Notes under the pieces: model-generated
Told to the model about the DNA's origin: nothing
What the model saw: only the letters and a program-made list of their open reading frames with translations
Database searches by the model: none
NCBI GenBank assembly: GCA_019914945.1
Contig: CM034112.1
Location: 7,842,501-7,906,500, forward strand
Length of the DNA stretch: 64,000 nt
DNA from: Typha latifolia
Lineage: Eukaryota; Streptophyta; Magnoliopsida; Poales; Typhaceae
Direction: 5' to 3'
Program-made: the position numbers and the translations under genes
Shown here: positions 35,101 through 46,296 of the stretch, one piece after another
How the letters are laid out: each line of letters begins with the position of its first letter
How positions within the stretch are numbered: position 1 is the first letter of the stretch

Positions 35101-38100
35101 AGAAGGAAACAAGGGTTGTTGTCACCCGTCAACATCGTTAGAGAGAGGAAAGAGTGGTGTCATCGTCGATGCTATCATCAATGGAGAGAGGAAGACACCA
35201 GATGTCGAAAAAGGGCATTGCTGTCAACACAAGAAGACCGACGCGACATTGTTATACCAGAGAGAAGAGAGCATGTTCCGTCGTCGACAGAGGAAGGCCG
35301 GTGCAACACTAAGGCGTATTGTCAAGTAAGGAATGAGGACAGTAGGGTTTGATAGCTCTTTCCTCTCGCTAAAGCTTAACGGATCAATAGTTTTACAGGT
35401 CAATAGCTTCTTCTCACCCGATATAACCAATAACAAAATACAAACCATATATATTGCGTATCCAAGCGTATCCAAGCCATATTTAGCAATTAAAAATATT
35501 TATTTTAATCCAAATATTTTCGATATATATTAGATAAGTATCTAGGTGTATCCCCATATCCATATCCGATATGTATTGGATACGGATTCTCCACCTATTT
35601 TGGAGTATTCTGCTTTCTAGGTTAAAAGACAACAAAAATTAAGTTTGCAACCTCTCCTAATTTTCTCCTTAGATAGTTAGATCTAACCTGACTTCCAGCC
35701 ATAAAAGCAAGATTCTCATGAAGTAGATGTTCCAATCATAAGCTATATCAGATCTTCTTCACCTTTGATATTTAGAGACAGCAAAGAAAGCAAATAAGAA
35801 ACAAAATAATAATTATTTTATAGATTAGTGATGTTTCAGCGCATAGAGTAGTAGATAGCCTATGCTTTGGTGGTAAATGAAGTTTTGGTTGCAAGAACCA
35901 CTTCAAAAGAAGTTATGACAGGGTTCTATCTGCTGTTACTGTAGTAAAGACAAGTAGACAACAACTGGCTCAAAAAGAAGACAAAGAAAAGGATGGGTGG
36001 CATGACTTGATAAGATCAGACCTGATCTTAAATTTAGATATTAAGTTATTAATAATGTTGCTTTGATCAGACGAAGAGAGTTGTGACTAGGATATTGAGA
36101 AAGAAAAGAAGAAAGTATGCCTTATTCGCTAATCAGCAAAAACATTGTTAATAGAAGTCATCATACATTCTATTATGAAAGTTGATGGGAATTCCATAAT
36201 AATCTCAAATCATCAGTTCTATCAGTTTAATAGGCCAAAAGAGATATTATCCATGGATGGCCGTGCCGACCGGCATGTCCTGTGCCGGCAGCGTACCGGC
36301 ACATAGCACGAGGGGTGCCGCACGGCACCCCTCCTAATAGTTCCGCCGCTCGCCGTCGAGCTACCAGTTGCTGATCGCCGTCACCGCTCGCCGCTCGCCG
36401 TCGCCATCACCCGAGCGCATCGGTGCCCTTGCCCGAGCGATGGCGAAGGCAAGTGAGCGGCAAGCGGCAGTCGGCGACGACGAAGGTGAGTTGCTTGTTT
36501 TTTTTTTCTTCTCCTCTTATGGCACGGCCGGCAAGTGCCTCGGCACGGTCTGTGCTTGTGGCACGGCCATCGTTGATATTATCCACAGTCATAGATACAA
36601 TAAACATAACTAATTGCATACAGGTTGTCACAAAATGCTTAAAATCAAGCCTAGGCCAGACTAAATATCAAATTTAGGAAAATACATAAAATTGACTTAA
36701 GAACCAGCACCAAAAAATAAAGATTCATAAAAAAAGAGATAAATTTATTTTCTATACTTGAAATAACATCTTCTAAACTTTTCAAAGCATTCTATAGTCT
36801 CAGCTGAAAGACTAAAGGCAGTAAGGCAGCTAAAAAAAAAAAACTGAAGCCCACAAAAAATAAATGAGACTTTAAACATGAAAAAGTAAAAAAATATGAG
36901 CTCTAGTTTCATGTCTGACCTCAAAACTGAGTTAATTCTCCAAAAGGATCTAGGGGCCTGAAACTAATAGTATTTGCCTAATTCAATCCAAACAAGATAT
37001 AGATCAGTGACATATATTGCGTGACAGATACAAACGCATTCCCTATGGCAAGACTTTCGTATTGGTCAATGATAATACTCTCACACAACCTTTGGCTTAT
37101 GAGTATGACAATGTACATCAAATTGGATTGACATCAAACACAGTGATAATACTAATAATTATGATTGTTCACTCTTCAAAATGCCACTTCTTGCCGAAGC
37201 CACCATTTTGAATAATTGATAGGGGTGTAAACGAGTCGAGCCTGAGCGAGCCGGCTCTGACTCAAGCTCGGCTATAAATGACTTTTGAGCCTTATAATCC
37301 TGCTCAAGCTCGGCTTAGCTCAACTCCAGCCGAGCTCGAGCCTAGTATCAAGCCTCCGTCTCTCCTCCCTCTCTCGCTTCTCGCAACTCAGGTTACTACC
37401 CAACCCACAGCCAGCAATGGCAGAGCAGAAGAACCGGTGGACGTGGGAGTTGCCCAAGTTCGAACCGAGAAGGCCGTTAGAGCGTGAGGAGTTTTGCACC
37501 CATCTCTGCGGTTAGGAGGCTCCCCGTCTTGCCGCTATCGCCCATTCCACTCTCCAAGACCTCAGCTTCCTTGACCTCGTGATGCTAGAGATCGGGGCAC
37601 CGAATGGTGAAGGAGGACGAGGGGCAGGAGGAGTGTCGACGGTGGCAAAGGAGAAGGATTTGGGTCGACGGTAGGGAAGGAGGAGGATTTGTTTTGGTGG
37701 CTTTAAAAATTTAGGATATGAGAGATGGAGGCTGTTAGGATTGTTGAGCTTTAGGAATTTTTAAGATTTACAGTTTGATGAGTTTATATACCGAGCCTGA
37801 GCAAGTCGGCTTCGGCTTAGGCTCGGCTCGAAATTTAAATTGAGTCTTGAGTTTAGGCTTAGGCTCGGCTCAGCTCAAACCGAGCCGAGTCGAGCCTGAG
37901 CTTCAGTCGAGCCAAACTCAAGCCGCTTGTTTATTTTGACACCCCTAATAATTGAGATTGTATTTCTTTAGCACAAAGAAAACATGCATGAAAAATATAT
38001 ATCTTGGTGGTAGAGAAATTGCATGCAATTAAAATTCAGTTTTCAAATTTCATTATTCTCAAAATCAACATGCAAGAACATAAAAATGCCTTCTATTATG

Positions 38101-39952
38101 TCCTTTATAATCATTTTAGATAACTAAATACAAAAGGTACAATATTGCAACAGAACTGAAGGAACAAATATTATGCTACCTACAATTATAGACTATTGTC
38201 ATGCCAAAAGCATGGTGCTTATAGACCTTGGCTGGTAAGTATCGTTGGCACGTGCCATGTCAAGCAAATGTGCCAACGACACACCCAATGGCCTTGACAT
38301 GCCATTTTTTTTTAAATTTTAGAGCCTTAAAATAGATTTTATGCGCTAAATTAAATTCCGTTAAAACTATATGACCGAGCTTGGCTAAACCAAAATAAAA
38401 TTGGGCTTGGGCTTGGACAAGGTTTGAGCCAATCCATTCCCAAATTAGTTTTGGTTTAAACTTTTTGACCCAATCCAAATCCATGTCTATGCTATGGAGC
38501 AGGCTGGTAGGTTAGGCCACCAGCGCAAAACCCATTAGGTCCTATTTTATAAAAAAGGAAAAGAAGGATTACTTTCCTTATTGAGCCCCTCTAACATGAC
38601 GAACCACACTTACCAATTTAAATTTTTCACCATTGTTTGGTTTCTTGGTTGAGGACTTTTAATAGAGATCTAAGAGAATTCAAAGATGAGTTAAGGAATT
38701 AAATTTAAAAAACATGGGTCGGGCTAATTGTAGGCAGACGAGTCAAGTGTTAATGGACAAGCCATTATGTACGGGCTCTAATAGATGGGTTGTGGGCTTT
38801 AGACCCCTTTAGCCCGAGCGAGTCCAATAGACTTTATGGTCGGGTTAGGCATCCCATTTCATAAAGAAAAGAAAAGAAAAGAAGAGGAGGATTGCTTTCC
38901 TTATTGAGCCCTCAACCCTTTGTATAATTCTTTCTTTTTTTGCATAAATGAATCAATCACACTTTCTAATTAAAAATGTATATCGTTGTTTGTTTTCCTT
39001 ATTGACAGCCTCTAACAGAGATTTAAGGAAATTAAGGAAGTTAGGACTAAGGAAATTAAGTTCAAACGAGATTTAAGGAGTTTAAATCTAATAGACATGG
39101 GTCGGGCTAATTGCGGGCAGACAAACTAAGCCTCAATGGATGGGTCCTTATCAATGGACTCTAATGGATGGGCCAAGTAGGGCCTTAGACCCCTTTTAAT
39201 CCAAGCAAATCCAATAGATTTTCACGTCACATCATGTTAGGTCAGGTTAGGTCAGGCCCAAAGCGGTCCCAAGTTGTATATTGGCTCAATTTTATTAGGT
39301 TGGACATGGATGAGTTTCAGACCCACAAGTTTTATTTTTAGCACCCCTATTTCTAAAATCATGATTTTCCTTTGATTTTCTAAGTCGGAGCAAACAACTT
39401 GAGGAAAACTGAAATTCCCTTTAATTTCTAAAATTTGACATATAATTTATATAGATTAAGCACCAAAAGGCACAGGATACTAAAAAGTTGAGAAAGATAC
39501 CCCAAATTAGATTTATTCAAAGTAAAATATGCTAAATTCTTAGTGGACATATCAGCATCATTGGCTATGACAGAATATCGCAATATTCCCCTGTATCAAT
39601 GTTGATAATTCACTAGCACAATACATATCTATTCATGCTGTCCAGCACTACAAAAACTCAACAAGTGTCTACATACCATATTTCTAGGGCTAGGTGGAGC
39701 CAATGCAATTTGTTGTGCAAATTCCATATCTTTTTCAAGTTCATCCTCCGCAAAATGATTGTTTGCATGCCTGAACATGTAAAACAAATTAATATATAAA
39801 TGTGAAGCTAGTCTATTAATTATATTAAAAAAATGCATAAGAACAACTAATGCATGTTAAATGCAAAAGGCAAAGAAAAAATATGAGAATTACCATTCCA
39901 ACTCACTAGAGAGAACGCTGGCATGACAAAATGGGCAAGAGGAAAACATCAT
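29132..39952 (-). CDS. ZUP1: Zinc finger-containing ubiquitin peptidase 1 (ZUP1/ZUFSP)-like deubiquitinase
   Basis: Minus-strand coding exons: 39894-39952, 39677-39770, 31388-32250, 31103-31217, 29301-29396, 29132-29215; GT..AG borders, phases consistent. The CDS is 1,311 nt, 436 residues. The first ATG (39952) lies nine bases into an exon whose acceptor is at 39962, so a 5' non-coding exon is needed; one with donor at 41196 fits. The N-terminus has a C2H2-like finger (CPFCHASVLSSELEWH..H). The large exon carries the peptidase family C78 active site DSGWGCGWRN with Cys146. The fifth exon has His348 in HDGHSR and Asp374 in LDPAH, and the C-terminus has LCYVDPGIA. In animals ZUP1 cleaves long K63-linked ubiquitin chains and acts in genome stability; that role here is inference. 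Intron 2 (32251-39676) is 7.4 kb and filled with transposons; the exon 2-3 joint is phase-compatible but not otherwise proven, and a small exon could be missing. Confidence 0.88.
29926..30407 (+). pseudogene. Unidentified coding-like fragment, antisense within ZUP1-like intron 4
   Basis: A plus-strand frame of 114 codons (29926-30267) overlaps a second open frame, in another phase, that runs on from about 30268 to a TAG at 30399-30401. The second frame reads RKPLSSSERQNTKKELARN and later FLKREFRNIKQNGARQFM. Both parts are rich in Lys, Arg and Ser, like a nuclear protein tail. A CTTTATGACAG acceptor-like site precedes it near 29880. One frameshift would join them, so it may be a decayed gene or captured fragment. 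I do not recognise the family. Confidence 0.3.
32868..34679. mobile_element. hAT-type non-autonomous element A (8-bp TSD CCTAATAC)
   Basis: CCTAATAC occurs at 32860-32867 and 34680-34687, immediately outside the element. The left end begins TAGAGCTATCAAAATAAATG; the right end reads AATTTACACCCCTTA, so its complement begins TAAGGGGTGTAAATT. Both subterminal regions are packed with GAGCC and GCTCAGCTC words. The 8-bp duplication and the TARGGGTG-like tip indicate hAT transposition. No transposase is present. Another MITE (33320-33973) is nested inside. It lies in intron 2 of the ZUP1-like gene. Related copies are at 37220-37947 and, split, at 45916-53611. Confidence 0.75.
33320..33973. mobile_element. 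MITE with GAGCATCTCCAA-type inverted repeats, nested in element A
   Basis: The left tip is TTAGAACATCTCCAAGGG (33320) and the right tip TTGGAGATGCTCTAA (ends 33973). Subterminal blocks share GGGCTCTATATTTA and GGAGCTCCA words. The same family occurs at 57919-58524 and, in part, near 54890-54960. The interior is AT-rich and non-coding. I could not confirm a target-site duplication, so the superfamily is left open. Confidence 0.6.
34740..35610. repeat. Possible diverged inverted-repeat element in ZUP1-like intron 2
   Basis: Near 34765 the plus strand reads ATGGATATGGAATACGATG, and near 35560-35590 CCATATCCGATATGTATTGG, which are partly inverted copies. Between them are a TATCAAAGCA and ATCAAAACATTTTATA direct repeat (about 34845-34975) and a GC-richer patch with short open frames (35077-35350). 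The case for a mobile element is weak. Confidence 0.3.
36254..36574. mobile_element. Short GC-rich Mutator-type element with perfect 11-bp TSD
   Basis: The 11-mer GATATTATCCA stands at 36243-36253 and 36575-36585. A perfect 12-bp inverted repeat GATGGCCGTGCC is at 36256-36267 and, reversed, 36560-36571. The 321-bp element is strongly GC-rich in an AT-rich intron, with GCCGGCAC, CGGCACCCC and CGCTCGCCGTCG words. Open frames cross it but none is recognisable. Duplication length and GC content fit a small Mutator-like element, possibly carrying captured sequence. Confidence 0.65.
37220..37947 (+). mobile_element. hAT-type non-autonomous element B with captured gene-like insert
   Basis: The 8-mer ATAATTGA flanks the element at 37212-37219 and 37948-37955. 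Tips are TAGGGGTGTAAACGAG on the left and, on the complement of the right end, TAGGGGTGTCAAAATAAAC. Both subterminal regions carry many GAGCC and AAGCTCGGCT words. The interior (about 37416-37690) is GC-rich and gene-like, unlike the ends. It is 728 bp with no transposase and sits in intron 2 of the ZUP1-like gene. Confidence 0.8.
37416..37580 (+). pseudogene. KIN-14 kinesin N-terminus-like fragment inside hAT element B
   Basis: From the ATG at 37416 the frame reads MAEQKNRWTWELPKFEPRRP and stops after 32 codons. KIN-14 kinesins of the KCA/KAC-related type begin, as I recall them, with a short NRW-W-(x)3-GFEPR block, which this matches closely. In a shifted frame after the stop, VRRLPVLPLSPIPLSK resembles the serine/proline-rich stretch that follows in those proteins. 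It is a first-exon scrap without motor domain and cannot be functional. The identification is by memory of the family. Confidence 0.4.
38530..39350. repeat. Diverged tandem duplication (unit about 370 bp)
   Basis: Two successive stretches carry the same landmarks: TTTCCTTATTGAGCC (about 38573 and 38896), an ATGGGTCGGGCTAATTG word (about 38713 and 39098) and a TTAGACCCCTTT word (about 38801 and 39190). The second copy ends near a TTTTTAGCACCCCTA tip at about 39337-39351 that resembles the hAT tips nearby. I did not find its left end. It is non-coding and lies in ZUP1-like intron 2. Confidence 0.5.
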
Positions 39953-39960
39953 AGTCAATT

Positions 39961-41300
39961 TCTGCAAAAACAACAAGACAAGGTTTATGTAATAATTTAA
40001 AGTAAACATATTTTCTTTCAAACACAATTATCTAGAATACTGAAGGAATTTATAAAAGAAAATCGATAATGTGCACAATGAAAAGTCTAAAACTCAATTA
40101 GAGATATATGAGGGTGAGGAATATTGCAGTGATTTCAGCAATCTCTATGCTGTATTTTCACACTGTTGGCTACCGGTCAACAAATACAATAGAATATGGG
40201 AGCATTGTCCCATGATGCAATACTTTATAATTTGTACTGTGAAACCAAAAAGAGTACTCATTTACCATAATTTTATGCTATCCATTGATATTATTGAATG
40301 TTTTCTGGTTCTGTAGTGACAGCCTTGACTAGCATAATTTGACATTTATAATGCTCTTTCTGGTACAAATTATGACACAAACTCAAAATGCATTTAGAAA
40401 TAAAGGAACTATCACTTAACATTCTTGCTAATTTTTTCATCTGACTTACAACAATATTTAGGTTGGTATCGTAGCCATAGGGAAAATTTCATTTTTCTCC
40501 CAACTTTAACCAAATTCTACATCTAAATTAACAAGAGTTTTATGAGAGATTAAGATGAAGCACTAAAGTAAGGCATTTTGTATGAACTAAATGACCCACT
40601 AAAGGATAGCTCAAGGCATTCTAGCATTCAACGACTGACAATTTGTGGCTGGCGTCATACCACAGTGGTATTGTGTAAGCGATGTATATGCTAGGTCACT
40701 GATCCCTAGTGTTGCCTCCTTATGGAGATGTAATGGTATGTTCTCTAGTGGGCCTGCAAGCTTTTGCAGAGGGTTGACATACTGGCTTCGATGATGAAAA
40801 ACAAAAGGGCTGCAAACTTCGCTTACCTAGCAAGAACTATTTCAAATTCTTAGTTTTCTTAGGGAAACTTTGAATAATTATTGTTTCCCAAATTTTACCT
40901 CAAATATCAAGTATATTTTTCCATACATGACCTAGGGAACATCTATTTGTTTCTACCCTTCTCCAACAAAAGCATTTGAATGTGAGTTTTCATGGCAACT
41001 AAAACTACGAGCTTTTCCTCGGATTTGAGGTGCTTGTGTTTGGTTTAGAAAGTAAGGGTTGCGCTGCTCTATGTTGGTGGAATTCATCACCATGAAGGCC
41101 CTATTGACCATTGAATACTTCGGAGCGCAGGAAACACTCGACAAAGAGCAAAAAAAGAAGCCAAAAAGAGGAGGAAGAAAGGAGGAGAGAAGTTACCTTT
41201 GATGGTCAAAGCCCGGTGGGATGAATGAAGAAATTGGAGGCGGGAGGAGAGGTGGGGCTTGGCGCAAAATGAATCAAGAAATTGGAATCGGTCTAACAGG
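39961..41300 (-). other. ZUP1-like 5' non-coding exon and first intron
   Basis: On the minus strand a GC-richer stretch ending CATCAAAG at 41197 is followed by GTAACT, a good donor. The acceptor CAG at 39964-39962 precedes the coding exon. The 5' exon would run from roughly 41290 to 41197, upstream end unknown. The intervening 1.2 kb contains no coding exon I can support. Confidence 0.4.
40630..40800 (+). repeat. Possible tRNA-derived SINE-like remnant
   Basis: ACCACAGTGGTATTGTGTAA (about 40659) followed about 30 bases later by TAGGTCACTGATCCCTAG (about 40692) recalls the spaced A-box and B-box of plant tRNA-like SINEs. No target-site duplication or tail was found. Confidence 0.2.
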
Positions 41301-41525
41301 CTAGAATATATTAGAAGATTGGAAGTCGGGCACTAATTGCTCGTATTGTTTCAATTCGAGCTTAAGCCTTGCAGGCAAGCTCCGCTCAACAAACATAATC
41401 TTTAGTGGAGCCCAAATGAGATTTTATGTCTAAATGTTTGCTAATAGTTTACATCAATCCCCTCCGTGAATTCACTGTAAGATGTTCTCTGATTAAATGA
41501 ATGGGTCTGAGGACTTTTTTTGAAA

Positions 41526-41552
<27 letters not shown>
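41526..41552. repeat. (GA)n microsatellite
   Basis: An uninterrupted AG dinucleotide run of about 13 units, upstream of the ZUP1-like 5' exon. Short (AT)n runs occur at about 41810-41822, 42358-42376 and 53401-53432. Confidence 0.9.
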
Positions 41553-41557
<5 letters not shown>

Positions 41558-42299
41558 ATTTCAAACCTAAACTCATGAATCAAGTTTTAACTCATTTGAG
41601 GAGAGGGAGGAGAGTCATAACCCAAGTGAAACAAAGTTTGACATGAATCTTGAAATTTAACTCACCTAAAAGCTTGAGTTCTTAGGTGAGAGTCCAATAG
41701 TTTATATAAAGTATTTTATTTTTATTTTCTTTCAGTTTCTTTCTTATACGAGACTAAACTCTCGTTTTGATATTCAACAATATTCATTTTTCACACATTT
41801 CTCCAATATATATATATATATATCACCCTTCAGACGTAGTCAAGATTAATTCCTCTCACTTTGTCCAACCTACTACTCATTATTAAGCTTTGTGGCCAAT
41901 TTCTCTTTCAATCACCCACCAAAGAGAGTCTAGCTCTTCAATATCATTAATCGCTTATCAGGAGTTACCGCGAACCCCCTCATATGAGCCTGTGTATTAA
42001 TACCACACACCCTCGTCCTAAATCAAGACACTTGCTTCATAGAGTATAAGTGAAGAGCTTGCACACCAATATTGTATGTTTAGACCTAATCCGAAGGCCT
42101 AGTTCCACTAATCGCACCACATCGCAACTATCGTGTTACTATGACTTTTCGAGAAGAATATGCATATCTACTTGCAACCAAATTGATCATGTCAATTTTT
42201 TTTAAAGTAGTCTAAGATTATCGGATCCTAAGTTGAATTCTCTGTGCCCGTCTTTTTCTTCATCCTCAAATCTTTCAACCCCACTAAGAGTAATAAGAT

Positions 42300-42870
42300 A
42301 ATTTATGTAACTTACTATTTAATTTTATCAGTTTATCTATGAATTATGTAATTAGCTCATATATATATATATATATGATGTCTATCCGTTTATCTATATA
42401 TTTTATAAAAACTTATCCATGTAATTGTGGTCTATAGACTTTTGTCGACTTTTGCAAGTTTATATATGGATTGTATTATTAATTGTGACTTATAGAATTA
42501 TATAGATTTTGATAAGTTTATGTATAGAATCTTATATTATTATCCCTGAAATATAATATTAGTATTAATGAATTCTGATATTAGTATTTATGTAATATGT
42601 TGTTAGTACTTATTGAATCTTGTATTAATATCTATAATATTATTGGGATATATAGAATTGTATATGTTTTTGTCGATTTATCTATGGTTCTATAAGTTTA
42701 TCCATGTAATTTTGAGTTATAGAATTTGATCGGTTCATATATAGAATTTTAGATTAACATTCCTAGACTCAAGAGTAAGTATTTACGGATTCTAATATTA
42801 ATATTTATGGAACTCGTTGTTAGTACTTATTGAATTTTTTTAATAGTATATTATGTATTTGTAAGTGCAA
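42300..42870. repeat. Degenerate AT-rich direct duplication
   Basis: The words TTATCCATGTAATT (about 42412 and 42697), ATTAATTGTGACTTATAG-like text, and GTTGTTAGTACTTATTGAAT (about 42599 and 42815) recur in the same order, so two diverged copies of one unit lie in tandem with an indel. The rest of 41300-44620 is AT-rich and contains no gene or element I can identify. Confidence 0.45.
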
Positions 42871-44806
42871 TTTTATGTAAAGTTAAATTCGTAGACACAA
42901 TGCACTTATAAAATGTGATGTACAATCTAAAAAATATATATAATCAACTCACACTTTTTGTAGAAGATTGATATGTGCGAAAGAATCCAAGTTTGATTTG
43001 TTGGAAAAAAAATTGAAAAGTGGAGATGAATGAAATCAAATTACTAGATTCTTGCAATAGTAAGATAAATTAATCTCTTGAACAAATTTGTCGTCTATTT
43101 GTTGCGATTAAAAATTTTAAAGGTAATATGTTCTCGGAATACAAGATCGCCACGAATGAAGGTGTAACTTATAAAATTGAACCTTAATCTGAACAAGAGT
43201 TAATTGTAACAGCAAACACTAATGTATTTAAATGATTCAAAACGATAGCAACGTCTTCTATTTATAAAAAATAAAAGAACACCAACTAAAAGGTGCTAGT
43301 AGTTGAATAACTAAAAATTAATTATATAACTAAAAAGTAGTTACATAACTAAAAAGTAGTTATGGTAATTAAAAGATAAAAAAAATGCTAATTAAATAAC
43401 TAACAAATAGTTGTAATCATGAAAATGTGTCTAATCTAAATATCTACTCACAAAATTATTTATTTTAAAATAACACCGTAGAAATACTAATAATTCTAGC
43501 ATGATTGAAAGAAAGAAAGAAAGAAATGTTTTAGCATTATTTAGATCTCGATTTGAATCATGTTTGATTCAAACTCATGCAAAGAAATTATCCTAGTTCA
43601 CTTAAGGGATATAAGTTCGATGCGAACCGAACATGGATCAATTTGAACCGCTCAACCAAAACTAAGAAGAAAAGTTCAGAAATATATTCAGACTATGTTT
43701 CCTTTTGAGATTCTTCTAGTGCCTATTTGCTTTCACTATGGTTTATTGGGACATATTAGGCATCATTATGATTTATTACAAAAACCTAAACATGCTATAT
43801 TGTATGAAGTTAAAATTAGACAAGTTTGAGTTAGAAAAAAAGATTGATTGACACGAAGAGTGATGTTACTAAATAATGCCTTATTAGGATATTTTTGCTC
43901 TAGGGGCTTACTTGTTTACTTATATGCCTCAGCATATGTATATATTTGTATATATATCTTGTATTGATTTTACTTAAAATCTCTTTATAATTGATTAATC
44001 ATCATTGATTTTCAAGAGTGTGTTGGTTTTTATTTTTTTGATATTTTTTATTTAAATATCTTGAAAAATTAAAAAAGAAAGGATATTTTGTTTTGCGATG
44101 GGATCTATTATGAGTCTCTGCTTTGTACTTTACAACAGATAATAATAATTAGAATGAAGAATGTAGTAATATACCGGGAGTAGACTTAAATGGTTGGTTA
44201 ATATATCACACATTTATAGTCTTGTTATGTGCATGTCATATATTTGTAGAAATATTACAAATAAAGTTGTTTTCTCCAAGCATGCTTGCATATAATTTTC
44301 TTAACAGTGCATGATTGGTTAAGGAAACAAATTAATTCTAAGAAGAATGTTTTATATATTGAGGTCATATATTGTTATGTATATAGTTACAAATATGTCA
44401 TATGAATGCCAGAATTAATTGAACTCTTATTCCTTGCTTGCTTATCTAATTATTAAGCGAATAAGAGTTGCATACTTAAGAAAATTGTACATCACTCAAT
44501 TGCTTATATATTTACAAGCTATTGAGCTTGTTATTTACTATACCTCATTAAATTCTTGTTATTATATTTATTAACTCTATTACCATTTAGCACGATATGT
44601 ATAATGTTATTGCATATGCATTTTGATGGAGGAAGTTCATAGTGAAAATCAAATTAAATTGTGGAGGCATATGGAAAGTAAATGAGACAAATCTACTTAG
44701 AGAATATAATGGAGGAAGTCAACATATATTTACGATAAACCGAGATTATGTGAATTTACTAAACTCTTCCATTATATAATAATCAAAGCTAAACATTGAG
44801 GAACAT

Positions 44807-45073
44807 GTGATTAACCATCTATACTATAAGTCACCTATATTGTATCAGTCCTTTATCACTTTGAATAATAATAATAATAATCTTTTATTAGTGTACTCTG
44901 ATATGTATGCTGATATATGTGAGAATTGCTGCAATAATGAGTACGGTGATAAATGTGAAGTACAAACTTTTTATGATCAAGATGATAATCCACCAATTGA
45001 GACATATGTACATGATATGTTTGGTGATGATATGAATTTTTTTGCTAGTTACTCACTCATATTCTTCCTCTAA
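44807..45073 (+). other. Unidentified acidic open frame
   Basis: An 88-codon frame with an AAT repeat (poly-Asn) followed by CENCCNNEYGDKCEV and a D/Y-rich end. It lies about 140 bases left of a CACTA-like tip (45212). It may derive from a decayed transposon. No motif is decisive. Confidence 0.2.
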
Positions 45074-45211
45074 TATAAGAGATGATAGTATATCATAAGC
45101 CAGTTTTTATAATGATAGCTCATCTTTAGACGACGAAAGAAATTTTAGAGAGCAAACATATGAGTAGAGAAATATGGATTTGTCAATGACTATTGGCGTG
45201 GCATATGACAA

Positions 45212-45300
45212 CACTACGGCAAAATAGATTTTTGCTAGTGTTTTTATGCACTCGAACAAACTGTTTAATACCAGGTAAAAGTTTTACTAGCATATAAATG
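45212..45300. repeat. Possible CACTA terminal sequence
   Basis: CACTACGGCAAAATAG at 45212 followed by GCTAGTG and ACTAGCA words within 80 bases resembles the terminal and subterminal repeats of CACTA elements. The opposite end was not found, so only a remnant is proposed. 45300-45907 is AT-rich with nothing else recognisable. Confidence 0.3.
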
Positions 45301-45928
45301 AATGCCATGTGAAACTTTTTTACATTATAAAAATAAAGACATCGGAACTTATACTTCAAGTAACTTGCTAGATCAACAAAATATATAAAAGAATGACAAA
45401 TAACTAGTAAATCTTTTCATTATAATTTCCACAATTCAACAAATCACAACAAAGTTTGTTTTCAAAAGAAAATATATATGTTCAATATTGAAAAAATGTA
45501 TCCCCTTAAACAGTTAATATTTCATATATAAATAGATAATATAACAAAATTGTCTTCACAAAGAAAACATATATATCCAATTATAATAGAAAGCTAAAAG
45601 CTTGAGATCCACACATTACTTTACTTTATTGACCCGCTTGTTTAATCTACAGGCAAAAATATGACATATAATCAATTGCAAATTTATAAATAAAAGAACT
45701 TATAATATTAAAGAATAGATAAAACAAGTAACTACATATACTAAATATAATGGCCAAGCATTTATTTGTCCTGCAACATCACCCATAGTGCAAATTAAAT
45801 TTTTATTAACCATGATTTTCACTTCAATATAAATCTCTCAAAATTATTATCCTAACCTTCCACCTATAATCGTATCTGGTTCGTGCTAAATAAAAATCAT
45901 TTTTCTACTAGATGATAAGGGATGTAAA

Positions 45929-46194
45929 TGTTGGGAAAGAAATACTCTACAATTGGAATGAACATTGATTCAGGAAATCAAATCCTCCGAGGATAGAATG
46001 TCTATCAACTATATTGGGAAGATGCTAATAATCAAGAAATAAAATCCTCCATCTATAGTTGTATTATAGATAGTTGTATCATAGGTAGATTTTCCTTATA
46101 GAAGAAATTCCTGCGTGTATAAATAGTGGCAATGCCGATGTGTAATCCAAGCCTCTTGACATATACTTCTCCATTCTTCTTCTTGCTGCTTTCA
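45929..46194 (+). repeat. Copia 5' LTR
   Basis: It begins TGTTGGGAAAG and ends TGCTTTCA; the PBS TGGTATCAAAGCAAGG starts at 46196, one base after the end. A TATAAATAG box is at about 46118. It is 266 bp and matches the inverted LTR at 49095-49368 along its length, including the GATTCAGGAAATCAAATCC-type and GCTAATAATCA-type blocks. Confidence 0.8.
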
Positions 46195-46296
46195 ATGGTA
46201 TCAAAGCAAGGTTAAATCCAGCCTATTGCTACACTCTAAGCTCTCATGTAGCATCTTCCCAGTCATTCAATCTCCATGCCTAGCAACCAAGATATT

